Below are positions 45,302 to 54,361 of a stretch of 64,000 nt of DNA, in pieces (the first letter of the stretch is position 1; each line of letters starts with the position of its first letter). A program made the position numbers and the translations under genes. Source of the stretch: Microbulbifer agarilyticus (GTDB lineage: Bacteria; Pseudomonadota; Gammaproteobacteria; Pseudomonadales; Cellvibrionaceae); the NCBI RefSeq assembly GCF_001999945.1, contig NZ_CP019650.1:1612001-1676000 (forward strand), given 5' to 3'. The notes beneath the pieces were generated by a model that saw only the letters and a program-made list of their open reading frames with translations, did not search any database and was not told the origin of the DNA.

Positions 45302-46759
45302 GTGATTCGATTGGGAATGATTTCGATCGCGGTCTCTTTATATTTCGTGACTGTATCTAAAGTTGTTTTTGCCAACGATTGGGATTACTGGGAAATAGGA
45401 AGCCATGGGGTCTACTTCAAGGAGCCTAGTGATGCCTGTGAATATCAGTATAAAGTAATGTATTACACTATTACTGATCGATATTGTCCTGAAAGAAGTC
45501 GATTTGTAGATGTATATAACCAATCTTTTCAATGCGGTTATTGTAAGGAGGGGGATAGCAGGGAAACTTTTGGCAGCACTATCGGACGGCGGTCGTCATG
45601 TTCTGATGCTGAAAACTTTGTCTATGGTAGTGGTGGCTGCGCACCTAGAAGTGTTCGAAAAAATCTAGGTGATTCTTGCCCTAGTGCGGGTAATCCAATA
45701 ACCATCGCATCTGGAAATAAGTTTCAAAAGCTCAACCTGTTCTCTGTTCAGAATTTTCGCTTTGATATTTTCTATAACTCCAAAGGCGACGGTTGGACAC
45801 ACTCATTAAATTGGTCCATTAGTGAGGTGGCGGGTGAGTACTATCTGTCGCGCGGTGATGGAAAGCTGATAATTTTCGCTGCTGAAGGCGGCGCATATGT
45901 CGCCGATACACCAAGTTATGGTGAGTTACTTGTCGGAGTTGACGGGTTTAGCTACCAGGATGCAATGTATATATACAATTTCGATGCTAGTGGTGCTTTG
46001 GTGTCGGTTGAGGATATTTATAATCTGGCTTTTCTCATAAACGTTGATTCTGAAAAGGCGGTAATTAATCAAGGTGGTGAGATAATTGCCCAGGTCAATT
46101 TTGGGGGCGAATCTAGAGTCGAATCTGTTAGTTACGATTCCAGAGATTTTTCTTTCTCTTATCAAGAAAATGGCATGTTAAGTCAGGTCGTTGCCGATGA
46201 GTTGCAGGTGGCTAGGTTTGTGTATGAGCTTTCTAATCTTACTGAGTACTATGCTGCAGATGATCAGTTGATTACTAAGTGGACTTACGATAGCGAATGG
46301 AGAGCTGTCTCTAGTGAGCATGCAAACGGTCAGGGTAAGGTGGTCCTCGTGTACAACGAAGATGGAACGGTTACAGAAACGAACAGCCTCGGGCGGGTAA
46401 CGAAATATACGTTCCAGGATTTTGATGGCCTGAAACGACTTGTCGCGGTTGAGGGTGAACAGTCGGCAAACTGTCAGGCCTCTCATAAGTCTTACAGCTA
46501 TTTTTCGAATGGAATGCTGCAATCTAAAACTGATTGGGAAGGAAATCTGACCAATTATGAATACGACGACCGTGGTTTAGAGATTAAGCGGATTGAAGCC
46601 GCTGGTACGGCTTTCGCTCGAGAGGTTACCTCAGAGTGGCATTCATCTTTTAGGGTTCCAGTAAAGATTTCCACTTCAAAAGAAATCACCGAATTTGAGT
46701 ACGATGCCAATGGCCGATTACTTGCACGCAAGGTAACGCCTCTTGGTGGGTCTGAATAA
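45302..46759 (+). CDS. Split-RHS N-terminal half, member D (diverged)
   Basis: 485 residues from a GTG at 45302 placed five bases after GGAGG; the frame is open a little further upstream to a TTG. Signal peptide about 1-24 (VVFA). The head is short and Cys-rich (CGYCKEGDSRETFG and CSDAENFVYGSGGC). The entry motif is GNPITIASGNKFQ, closer to the general RHS form than in siblings. The YD part is shorter and lacks the conserved LGHYVLADDVTER block. The end (REVTSEWHSSFRVPVKI then YDANGRLLARKVTPLGG) is homologous to the other N-halves. It is the last N-half before the first C-half, with 58 bp between them. Confidence 0.82.
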   Translation: MIRLGMISIAVSLYFVTVSKVVFANDWDYWEIGSHGVYFKEPSDACEYQYKVMYYTITDRYCPERSRFVDVYNQSFQCGYCKEGDSRETFGSTIGRRSSCSDAENFVYGSGGCAPRSVRKNLGDSCPSAGNPITIASGNKFQKLNLFSVQNFRFDIFYNSKGDGWTHSLNWSISEVAGEYYLSRGDGKLIIFAAEGGAYVADTPSYGELLVGVDGFSYQDAMYIYNFDASGALVSVEDIYNLAFLINVDSEKAVINQGGEIIAQVNFGGESRVESVSYDSRDFSFSYQENGMLSQVVADELQVARFVYELSNLTEYYAADDQLITKWTYDSEWRAVSSEHANGQGKVVLVYNEDGTVTETNSLGRVTKYTFQDFDGLKRLVAVEGEQSANCQASHKSYSYFSNGMLQSKTDWEGNLTNYEYDDRGLEIKRIEAAGTAFAREVTSEWHSSFRVPVKISTSKEITEFEYDANGRLLARKVTPLGGSE

Positions 46760-46817
46760 TAAATTTGTAGAAGTAAGTAGAACAATTAAACGAATAATTC
46801 ATTTCGAAGGAATTGAT

Positions 46818-49532
46818 ATGTATTTCAGTAAGTCTCTTCTTGCGGGGGCATTGAGCTTTCTGGTTGCACATGGCACGAGTGCTGCAATTACGGAACAGAA
46901 TTGGTCTTATACCTACACCGAAGGGGGCAAGTTAGAAACAGCGGACGGTCCGCGTACCGACGTGTCCGATGTCACCTCCTATACCTACGATTCCTTTAAC
47001 CGGATGACAACGAGCACCAATGCACTGGGGCATGTTGACTCTATCCTGGAATACGATGCTGCGGGTCGCCCTACGAAGTCACAGGATGCAAACGGTCTGC
47101 AGACGCACTACACCTACACCGCGCGCGGTTGGCTGGAGACGGTCACCATCAAGGCGGCAGCAGGTGATTTGGTGACCACTTACACCTATGACCCGGTCGG
47201 ACAGGTAATCAATGTTGCCTTTCCCGATAGTTCTACGGTTGCGTTTGAGTACGACGCTGCGCGTCGCTTGACCGCCGTTGAGAATGCCGTGGGAGAGCGT
47301 ATTGAGTACAAGCTGGATGCGGCGGGTAACGTCACCGAAGAAAAGGTCTTTGCCGCGGACGGTACAACGCTGGTGCGTTCGATTAACCGCAGTTATGACG
47401 AGCTGAGCCGCTTGATCGATGTCGATGGCAATAATGGCCAGAATACGTCGATTGCCTACGATAAAAACGGTAACCGTGTTTCTGCCACCGACGGCAACCA
47501 AAACACCACTGGTGAAGCGCGCGATGCTCTGGGGCGTGTAGAGGCGGTCACCGATGCCGCCAACAACACAGTCCAGTTTACCTACGACAGTGCCGACCGT
47601 GTCACCTCGGTGACCGATCAACGTGGTAATACCACGAATTATGAATACGACTTTGCGGGCCACCTGATCAAATTGACCAGTCCCGACACGGGTATTGCCG
47701 ACTACGACTATGATGAAGCTGGTAACCTCATTACCCGTACCGATGCGCGCGGTATCGTTGCGAACTACAGTTACGATGCACTTAATCGGCTAACCGGTAT
47801 TGTGTACCCCGGCAATACTAGTGAAAACGCTAGCTTTACCTATGACAGCACCGAAAATGGCAATCATGGGGTAGGGCGCCTGACGGGTTACAGTAATGAT
47901 TCCGGTTCTACGGCCCTCGCTTATGACGAGCTGGGGCGCGTCACCACGCAGGCCGATACCATTGCCGGTCTGAGTTTTAATACTGGTTACAGCTACGATG
48001 CCCTTGGCCGAGTAACAGAAGTTACCTACCCGTCAGGCCGCATCGTCACATACGTCCGCGACAGCCTTGGGCGCGCCACCGCCATTACCAGTAAAGATGA
48101 TGCCCAAGCGACTGCCCAGACCATCGTCAGCAATATTCAATACCAGCCCTATGGCGGCATTGCTTCCATGGAGTATGGCAATGGCATTACCCAGACCTAT
48201 ACCTACGACTTAGACGGCCGCTTGCAGGAAGTCACAGCAGCTGGCCTGGGTAGTGTGCGTTCAGAGTTTTATACCTATGATCTGGCGAACAATATTACCG
48301 GCATTGCCGATGTCTTGGATGCAAACAAAGACCGTGTGTTCGCGTACGATACCCTGGATCGGTTGGACGACGAGGTGTATTCCGCAGGCTCTCGAGACTA
48401 CCAGTACGACAGCGTAGGCAACCGTACGCAACGTATTTGGGATAAAACGGATAGCACCACCTCCACGGCGACCTATGCCTATGAAGCAGAGTCGAATCGC
48501 ATGGTTCTGCGTGGTTCAAAGGCTTGGGTAAAAGATGCGGCTGGTAATACCGTTAGTCATAACGATGATGATTACCTCTATACCTACAATCATGCCAACC
48601 GTATGAGTAGCTACACCAAGTCAGGTGTTCTAAAAGGCACATACTCCTACAATGCCTTGGGGCAGCGTGTACGTACCGACAAAAGCTCTGATGTTCTGCT
48701 GCACTACAATCTGAGTGGACAGTATCTCTCCGAGACAACCTTGCGCAGCGATGGCGTGAGCCTGTCCAACCAGGTGGATTACATCTATCTGGACGGCGAA
48801 CCGGTTGCGCACATCAAGACGACATACAAGTCGAGTGGTGCGGTGAACAAGAAGTTCCTGACTTACCTGCATACCGACCATCTATATACCCCGCGTGTAG
48901 GCACCAATGATGCGCAAGCGATCGTGTGGCGCTGGGACAGTGATGCGTTTGGCAATACCAATCCTTTAGCAGATGTGGATGGTGATGGTGTAAACGTTAC
49001 GGTGAACCTGCGTTTCCCTGGGCAGATCAAGGGTGGTGAAGCGCCGTTCTATTACAACTATTTCCGGGATTATGACCCGAGCACTGGGCGGTATTTGCAG
49101 AGTGATCCTACTGGGTTGGACGGTGGTATAAACACATATTTATATGTACTAGCAAACCCAATGAATTTATATGATCCTGATGGGCTTAAGCCTCAGCGCA
49201 ATCCTGGTAACCCGAATTCTCGAATTGCGCGTAATAATGCGCGATTGAAGGCTCAGCAGCAGTCTTTAAGAGATCGGCTAAGAAATCTTCAGAATAAAGC
49301 GAAAAAGAATAAAGTAGTTGTAGAAGGAATCGCTGAGATTCTTGAGCAGCTGAAGGAGTTGGAAAAAAACCTGCATAAAAATTATCCAATGACTTGTGAA
49401 AAGCGTGTGTGTCCGTGGGATTCAAGCGGTGTAGAGCAGTATTGCGGTGCGCCGGGCCAAAATCAAAGTATGTCACCAATGGCAACAGTCGAGAATGGCT
49501 GCGTGTGTGTGTCATATAAGCCTGCGTGGTAA
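46818..49532 (+). CDS. Split-RHS C-terminal half with toxin-like tip, member E
   Basis: 904 residues. Signal peptide 1-22 (ending GTSA), then at once EQNWSYTYTEGGKLETADGPRTD, which in one-piece RHS proteins follows directly after the DRKVT-like end of the N-half. About 30 YD-type repeats follow. The RHS core signature DYDPSTGRYLQSDPTGL starts at residue 751. The tip (about 765-904) has a coiled-coil-like basic stretch (ARNNARLKAQQQSLRDRLRN) and a tail with five cysteines; no known toxin domain is recognised. ATG preferred over upstream open frame because of the signal peptide and AAGGA. Followed 28 bp later by a candidate immunity gene. Confidence 0.87.
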   Translation: MYFSKSLLAGALSFLVAHGTSAAITEQNWSYTYTEGGKLETADGPRTDVSDVTSYTYDSFNRMTTSTNALGHVDSILEYDAAGRPTKSQDANGLQTHYTYTARGWLETVTIKAAAGDLVTTYTYDPVGQVINVAFPDSSTVAFEYDAARRLTAVENAVGERIEYKLDAAGNVTEEKVFAADGTTLVRSINRSYDELSRLIDVDGNNGQNTSIAYDKNGNRVSATDGNQNTTGEARDALGRVEAVTDAANNTVQFTYDSADRVTSVTDQRGNTTNYEYDFAGHLIKLTSPDTGIADYDYDEAGNLITRTDARGIVANYSYDALNRLTGIVYPGNTSENASFTYDSTENGNHGVGRLTGYSNDSGSTALAYDELGRVTTQADTIAGLSFNTGYSYDALGRVTEVTYPSGRIVTYVRDSLGRATAITSKDDAQATAQTIVSNIQYQPYGGIASMEYGNGITQTYTYDLDGRLQEVTAAGLGSVRSEFYTYDLANNITGIADVLDANKDRVFAYDTLDRLDDEVYSAGSRDYQYDSVGNRTQRIWDKTDSTTSTATYAYEAESNRMVLRGSKAWVKDAAGNTVSHNDDDYLYTYNHANRMSSYTKSGVLKGTYSYNALGQRVRTDKSSDVLLHYNLSGQYLSETTLRSDGVSLSNQVDYIYLDGEPVAHIKTTYKSSGAVNKKFLTYLHTDHLYTPRVGTNDAQAIVWRWDSDAFGNTNPLADVDGDGVNVTVNLRFPGQIKGGEAPFYYNYFRDYDPSTGRYLQSDPTGLDGGINTYLYVLANPMNLYDPDGLKPQRNPGNPNSRIARNNARLKAQQQSLRDRLRNLQNKAKKNKVVVEGIAEILEQLKELEKNLHKNYPMTCEKRVCPWDSSGVEQYCGAPGQNQSMSPMATVENGCVCVSYKPAW
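46932..49036 (+). repeat. 2.1-kb near-identical direct repeat, copy 1 (in member E)
   Basis: Matches 58281-60385 at a constant offset of 11,349 bp with no indels. I see only a handful of substitutions, for example near 47311, 47822, 47831 and 48073. Near-identity stops abruptly at 49037, just before the RHS core motif, where synonymous differences become frequent. Confidence 0.9.
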
Positions 49533-49560
49533 ACACCGTTGCGGAGAGGTGGAGGAAATT

Positions 49561-49944
49561 ATGAAGTTGTTAGCTGATTTCGATTCGATTGAAGAGGCGA
49601 TGAATTTGTGTAACTACCTTCTCGATCATGGTGTCGCTGCTACGGTTTCGGGGGTGAATGCGTTTCAGCATCGAGTCTTATCCGGATCGACTCGGGTTGG
49701 TGTTTGGGTTGTATATGAAGAGCAGTTCAATGATGCCTGTCAATTAAAAAAAGATTCTAATCATGTTGTTTCGAAGAAAATTTCTGAGCAATTGCTAAAT
49801 GAATTTAAAGAGCAGTTGGATAGTGGTGGAATAGACTCTGAACTTGGCAATAAGATCTTCTTTGCCTTGTTCGTCATATTTTCTGTTCTCACTATTTTTG
49901 TTGTCGGCGCAATTCTATTGTTCAGGATTATACTAATAGAGTGA
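49561..49944 (+). CDS. Candidate immunity protein 1 (DUF2007-like domain plus membrane helix)
   Basis: 127 residues, excellent RBS (GGAGG, five bases before ATG). Residues 1-62 resemble the DUF2007 fold: KLLADFDSIEEAMNLCNYLLDHGVAATVSG, then VGVWVVYEEQFNDACQL. Residues about 100-123 form one hydrophobic helix. It lies directly after the C-half tip, where immunity genes are found in RHS systems. The role as immunity protein is inference from position; DUF2007 proteins are otherwise of unclear function. Confidence 0.7.
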   Translation: MKLLADFDSIEEAMNLCNYLLDHGVAATVSGVNAFQHRVLSGSTRVGVWVVYEEQFNDACQLKKDSNHVVSKKISEQLLNEFKEQLDSGGIDSELGNKIFFALFVIFSVLTIFVVGAILLFRIILIE

Positions 49945-50328
49945 ATGTTTTTTCTTATGTAAATATTCTCGGACTATTTTTGTGTTGGATTAAAGATAGA
50001 GTCGATATCGTTAAATGGAGATGTTTGTTTGTAGGATTTCATGTTTTTTATTTTAGGGTGTTCTGACTGAACTATGTGTCGGAGCCTCTCTATTTTTCTA
50101 GTGATGGATACGCTGATGCTCGCATGTAAATTTCTACAGGCAAATTTCTCATAAATAAACTGATTTTCAATATTTTGGAGCGGTTTGTGCTGGAATATTT
50201 AGGTGTGCGGTCTTGTGATGATCTCTATAGTTTGATTGATAGCTTCGACTAGTCGGTGGGCAGTCTTTGGTAAATACAGTTTTTTTAGAAATCTTGAGTA
50301 TAATTTATATTCGAGTTGAGGTTGTCCG
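49945..50328. other. A/T-rich spacer between the two split-RHS gene sets
   Basis: 384 bp without a recognisable gene. TATAAT occurs at 50299-50304, upstream of member G, but I cannot find a convincing -35 at the right distance. Confidence 0.5.
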
Positions 50329-52167
50329 GTGAGCTCCGCAAATAAATTGCCAATCTGCAAGCTAAGTGCCCCTATCTTACTTGTTATGATATCAATAGTA
50401 GAAGGTGCGTATGCCCAGACTATTGTCGAAAAAGGGTTGTATGTATTAGATGGGGCTTATGAGGCTTGTAAGTCCGAGGCCGGGCATTGGGCATACTGCA
50501 GCAACAATTCGTGTGAGAGCAAAATTCGCGGATCTGGATCACGCTGTTATTACTCTGGCTGTGTAGATTCAGCCGGAAATTCAATGAATAGCGGCGGGCC
50601 GATTATCAATCCGAACGAGCCTTCATTGTGCTCGACGATAGAGGCATTTATTCGACTACCGAGTTGTCCTGATGGGTATGTGCTAGATCTTGAAAAAAAC
50701 ATGTGTGTGATAAGTCCGGCATGTCAGCCTCCAACTAAATATGATGCGAATTCTGGTGCTTGCATAAAAGAATGTCCTGTCGAAAAGCCCTGGTCTGAAG
50801 ATGCTCGCGATTGTGTAGAGGGGCCTGAGCCTCAAAGCTGTGCGCACAAAGCATTCAATCCAATCAATTTCCTCTCTGGCCACAAGCTTCAGAATGAGTT
50901 GATGTTCGAGGCCAATGGGGATTTCCCGCTGACATTCTCCTGGCACTACAACAGCTTCGGAAATCATCTGAAGTCGGGAGCGGGTTACAGCGTGGGTTCA
51001 CGGACTGTGGCTGATGGCACCTCCGAGAAGCTTGGAGAAACCGTTGTGCATACCGAGCAACCATTGGCTGAAAGTGCTACTCCGATCAGTCTGCCGCTAA
51101 GTAGTGACCCTACGCAAACCTATATTGGTGGTGCCACTAATAACTGGCGACACAACCACAGTTACTTTCTGGGGCATTACGTACTAGTGGACGAGGTGAC
51201 GGAGCGGCTGATCAGCTATCGCCCTGACGGAAGTGATCTGCATTTTGTTGCTGATGACGGAAATTTTGTCGGCCAGGGCAATAGGCAGTGGCAAGTGACC
51301 AAAGATCTCGATGGGAGCCAAGAACACACCGGTTGGACATTGAAAGTCGGTGGTCGCATCGAGCGATATGATACGGCCGGTCGTATCCTGCGTATCGAAA
51401 ATGAGCAGGGGCAGGGCATCACTTATACCTATGATGCTAATGGTGTTCAGCAGGAATCGATTGCAGATGACAACGGCAACAGTATCACACTTGGCTATGC
51501 CGAAGGTCAGTTGAGCCAGATTACCCGTAACGATGGTTCTGTTTATCAATTTAGTTACAACGCCAACGGATTGCTAGGAGGCATTACCTTCCCGGGTGCC
51601 AATACACCACAGCGCCAGTTCCGTTATGAAGACACCCGCTTCCCACGCGCACTGACAGGTGTTACTGATGAGGCGAGCAATGTATACAGTACTTTTGCCT
51701 ATGACGACGAGGGGCGGGCGGTCAGCTCCACGCATAGTGATGGTGCCAACTCTGGCCAAGTGGAATACCTCAGTGATACCACCCGTCGCCTGACCAATGC
51801 ACTGGGCAAGCAAACTACCTATACCTTTGCTGAAGTCGATGGCAGTAAGCGCATTGTCTCAGTTCAAGGCGAAGCATCCGCGAACTGTGCCGCGGCCAAC
51901 ATGGCCTACACCTACGATGACAATGGCTTTATCGCCAGTGAAGCCGACTGGGAAGGTAATGTTACTGCTTATAGTCGCGATAGCCTTGGTCGTGAACTAA
52001 GCCGCACAGAAGCCTACGGGACACCAGATGCTCGCACTATCACCACGGAATGGCATGTGACGTTGAGTGTCCCGGTGAAAATTATTGCTCCTGAGAAAGT
52101 TATTGAAAACGTTTATGACGCTAGTGGGCGCCTAATGGAACGGAAAATTATCCCTGTATCGAATTGA
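50329..52167 (+). CDS. Split-RHS N-terminal half, member G
   Basis: 612 residues from a GTG start with GAGG seven bases upstream. Signal peptide about 1-29 (ending GAYA). Head about 30-125 (QTIVEKGLYVLDGAYEACKSEAGHWAYC) starts with a motif like that of member B (VVEHGLYRGTNTAF), then differs. Stalk CQPPTKYDANSGACIKECPVEKPWSE is a diverged version. Module from residue 176. Ends ERKIIPVSN at the common end point. First gene of set 2. Confidence 0.85.
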   Translation: MSSANKLPICKLSAPILLVMISIVEGAYAQTIVEKGLYVLDGAYEACKSEAGHWAYCSNNSCESKIRGSGSRCYYSGCVDSAGNSMNSGGPIINPNEPSLCSTIEAFIRLPSCPDGYVLDLEKNMCVISPACQPPTKYDANSGACIKECPVEKPWSEDARDCVEGPEPQSCAHKAFNPINFLSGHKLQNELMFEANGDFPLTFSWHYNSFGNHLKSGAGYSVGSRTVADGTSEKLGETVVHTEQPLAESATPISLPLSSDPTQTYIGGATNNWRHNHSYFLGHYVLVDEVTERLISYRPDGSDLHFVADDGNFVGQGNRQWQVTKDLDGSQEHTGWTLKVGGRIERYDTAGRILRIENEQGQGITYTYDANGVQQESIADDNGNSITLGYAEGQLSQITRNDGSVYQFSYNANGLLGGITFPGANTPQRQFRYEDTRFPRALTGVTDEASNVYSTFAYDDEGRAVSSTHSDGANSGQVEYLSDTTRRLTNALGKQTTYTFAEVDGSKRIVSVQGEASANCAAANMAYTYDDNGFIASEADWEGNVTAYSRDSLGRELSRTEAYGTPDARTITTEWHVTLSVPVKIIAPEKVIENVYDASGRLMERKIIPVSN

Positions 52168-52245
52168 TCGAGTTTTGGTTGTAGTTGGTCTTTAATGATT
52201 TTGTGTCTTTTTTGTTCTAATAAATATGCTCGGGAATGATAATAA

Positions 52246-53829
52246 GTGCTTAAAGTGATTACGTGTGTGCTGATATTGCTATCAGTGTCAGAATCAGTCT
52301 ATTCGCAAGAGCTTGTGAAGGCTAAACCAAAGGCGTGGTGTACCGGTCATTCAGCCCACGGGACTTATAGGTGGGAGTGTAATGATAGCCCAGAGTATTT
52401 TGGGGATTTGATTTGCGAGTCTCTTTCGACACCGAATAGATCTTCATCATTTTTGGAATTTAGCAATAAGTATTTTGATTACCCTGAAGAGAAGTGGACC
52501 ATTCGATGTTTGAGGGATGATGGAAGCTATAATCACCCAACTTCAGTGAGGCGAAAGTTTTATTGTTCATCAGGTGGTGCGAAGGTTAGGGTTGGCGATC
52601 ATGTAATGTGTGCTCAAGGTGTTCGAGAAAACCCCGGTTGTAGTTGCGAAACTGCATGCACTGAAAATCCCATTATTCTGTTAACGGGTGGTAAATATAA
52701 GAATGTTAAGGATTATCGAGCAGGTAGGTTAGGTGTTGAGAGAACTTACTACTTTGATTCAAAGGGGGCTGGAGGTTGGGTCTTTGGTGTTAATAGTGAG
52801 CGGCTAGAAATTGTCTCAGATGATATCGCGTCCGACCCGAAAGGGTTTATCTACTATGATCAAAGAGGAGTCGGAATTTCTTTTCATAGGAATGGTGAAG
52901 GGTCTGAATTTTTGTCATATGAAAGGCCTTTCGACAAGATAGTTCAAATTGTTGGTGGGTATGCTTTGCTCTCAAGTGGAGATAAGTTCTCAAAGTTTGA
53001 TTATCATGGAAATATTGAGCAGAGAAGCTATGGGTATGGGGATGTTGTCGAAATAGAAGTTAAATATAACTCGGATGATGATAATCTTGAATTTCTTGAG
53101 AGATTTTCAAAAGATGGTCATCGTGAAAAATATTTCTTTGACGATCGTGGTAGGGTGAATCAGATTGAAGTGCTCGGTGGTCCGACGCTGACATATGAAT
53201 ACACGACGTCCAGTTCAAATTTGGTGAGCTATGTATTTTCAGATGACGAGCCAATTTTTGAATATAGATATGAGAATTCTAAGTACCCCACAGCACTTAC
53301 TGAGATAAGAGATGGAGGCGGTATTTTGCTGGAAAGCTATACGTACAACTCAGCCGGATTAGTGGTGTCAAGCGAGCTTGCAGGCGGCGCGGAGCGTGTT
53401 GAAGTGGATTATTCTATTGTAGGAGGTTATGTTGATTCAGCAACAATTAGAAATGCACTTGGTAGAACTTCTACATATAAGTTTGATGCGGTTGGTGTGA
53501 ATAATTCGTCGGTGATAGTGAAAGTTAGTGGTCATGAATCGGCGAACTGTGCAGCCGCCAATATGGCCTACAGCTACGATGCCAATGGCTTTATCGCCAG
53601 TGAAACCGACTGGGAAGGTAATGTTACTGCTTATAGTCGCGATAGCTTGGGGCGCGAATTAAGCCGCACTGAAGCTTACGGCACACCAGAAGCTCGGACT
53701 ATCACCACGGAATGGCATGTGACGTTGAACGTGCCGGTGAAGGTTACTTCTCCTGAGCAAATCATAGAAAACACTTATGACGCTGGTGGGCGCCTGCTCG
53801 ATCGCAAGGTGACGCCTGTCTCTCTGTAA
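52246..53829 (+). CDS. Split-RHS N-terminal half, member H (diverged, homogenised 3' end)
   Basis: 527 residues from a GTG start without a strong RBS. Signal peptide about 1-20 (ending YSQ). Residues 21-430 are unlike the other members apart from general RHS/YD traits (ENPIILLTGGKY entry, YFDDRGRVNQIEV repeats) and are noticeably A/T-rich. From about 53536 (ESANCAAANMAYSYDANGF) to the stop, the DNA suddenly becomes near-identical to members K, G and J. It is therefore a mosaic. Ends RLLDRKVTPVSL. Confidence 0.8.
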   Translation: MLKVITCVLILLSVSESVYSQELVKAKPKAWCTGHSAHGTYRWECNDSPEYFGDLICESLSTPNRSSSFLEFSNKYFDYPEEKWTIRCLRDDGSYNHPTSVRRKFYCSSGGAKVRVGDHVMCAQGVRENPGCSCETACTENPIILLTGGKYKNVKDYRAGRLGVERTYYFDSKGAGGWVFGVNSERLEIVSDDIASDPKGFIYYDQRGVGISFHRNGEGSEFLSYERPFDKIVQIVGGYALLSSGDKFSKFDYHGNIEQRSYGYGDVVEIEVKYNSDDDNLEFLERFSKDGHREKYFFDDRGRVNQIEVLGGPTLTYEYTTSSSNLVSYVFSDDEPIFEYRYENSKYPTALTEIRDGGGILLESYTYNSAGLVVSSELAGGAERVEVDYSIVGGYVDSATIRNALGRTSTYKFDAVGVNNSSVIVKVSGHESANCAAANMAYSYDANGFIASETDWEGNVTAYSRDSLGRELSRTEAYGTPEARTITTEWHVTLNVPVKVTSPEQIIENTYDAGGRLLDRKVTPVSL

Positions 53830-53848
53830 TGACTCATTAACTTATATT

Positions 53849-53871
53849 GGCCAGAATTTTTGGGGCTGGCC
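53849..53871 (+). promoter_or_regulatory. Hairpin in N-half/C-half junction (copy 1)
   Basis: GGCCAG / CTGGCC stem with an 11-bp loop. The same element lies at 58108-58130 and a decayed one near 56290. There is no terminal T-run, so attenuation, RNA processing or recombination-site roles are all possible. Confidence 0.5.
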
Positions 53872-53907
53872 TAAAGAATTAAAAAATAATCAACAAGGAC
53901 TTTAAGC

Positions 53908-54012
53908 ATGCGGTTAACTAAATCGGCTCTTGCGGGGGCGTTGAGTTTACTGGTTGCACATGGCACGAGTGCTGCAACTTCGGAACAGAATTGATTTTAT
54001 ACCTACAGGCAA
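53908..54012 (+). pseudogene. Truncated split-RHS C-half: only the signal peptide remains
   Basis: The ATG opens MRLTKSALAGALSLLVAHGT and continues to SAATSEQN, then a stop at 53992-53994 where intact copies have the TGG of NWSY. Recognisable homology to member L lasts to about 54012 and then ends. The RBS (AAGGAC) and junction upstream are preserved. Confidence 0.85.
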
Positions 54013-54034
54013 AGTGGTTTGTAGGAGGTGGCGA

Positions 54035-54148
54035 ATGATTGAGGTGACAGGCAGGCCATCTAAAGTTATTTTTAGTGTTGGTGAGGTTAAGTTTAGTGTG
54101 AGTGATTTTAATTCTTGTTCTTCGGTTTTTAGCTGGTGGGCAAAGTAG
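54035..54148 (+). CDS. Small ORF with strong RBS, possible remnant immunity gene
   Basis: 37 codons (MIEVTGRPSKVIFSVGEVKF). AGGAGG six bases before the ATG, as for the candidate immunity gene at 49561. It starts right where homology of the truncated C-half ends, which is where an immunity gene would follow after a deletion of the C-half body. No recognised domain. It may not be functional. The 213 bp after it, up to member J, are A/T-rich and without a gene. Confidence 0.35.
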   Translation: MIEVTGRPSKVIFSVGEVKFSVSDFNSCSSVFSWWAK

Positions 54149-54361
54149 TATTCAGGGTGTTCCATGTTCTCTTTGTAAAATTGAAGCCTGGTAGGCTGTA
54201 ATGTAAAAATACATTTCTGTATATATTTTATAGGTTATTTATTTTCTCTAATTGTATCCATGTTTTTCGTGTGATTATTGATTATATTTCCCTGAAAAGA
54301 TTTATACGTTTTTGATGTTTCAGGTGTGTGAACCTAAAGCATGTATATTTGATGAGTAATT

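Noticed and set aside
47079..47663. 194-codon minus-strand open frame, also present at 58428-59012
   Set aside because: Its apparent conservation between the two copies follows from the DNA repeat itself; the plus-strand YD-repeat coding is far stronger.
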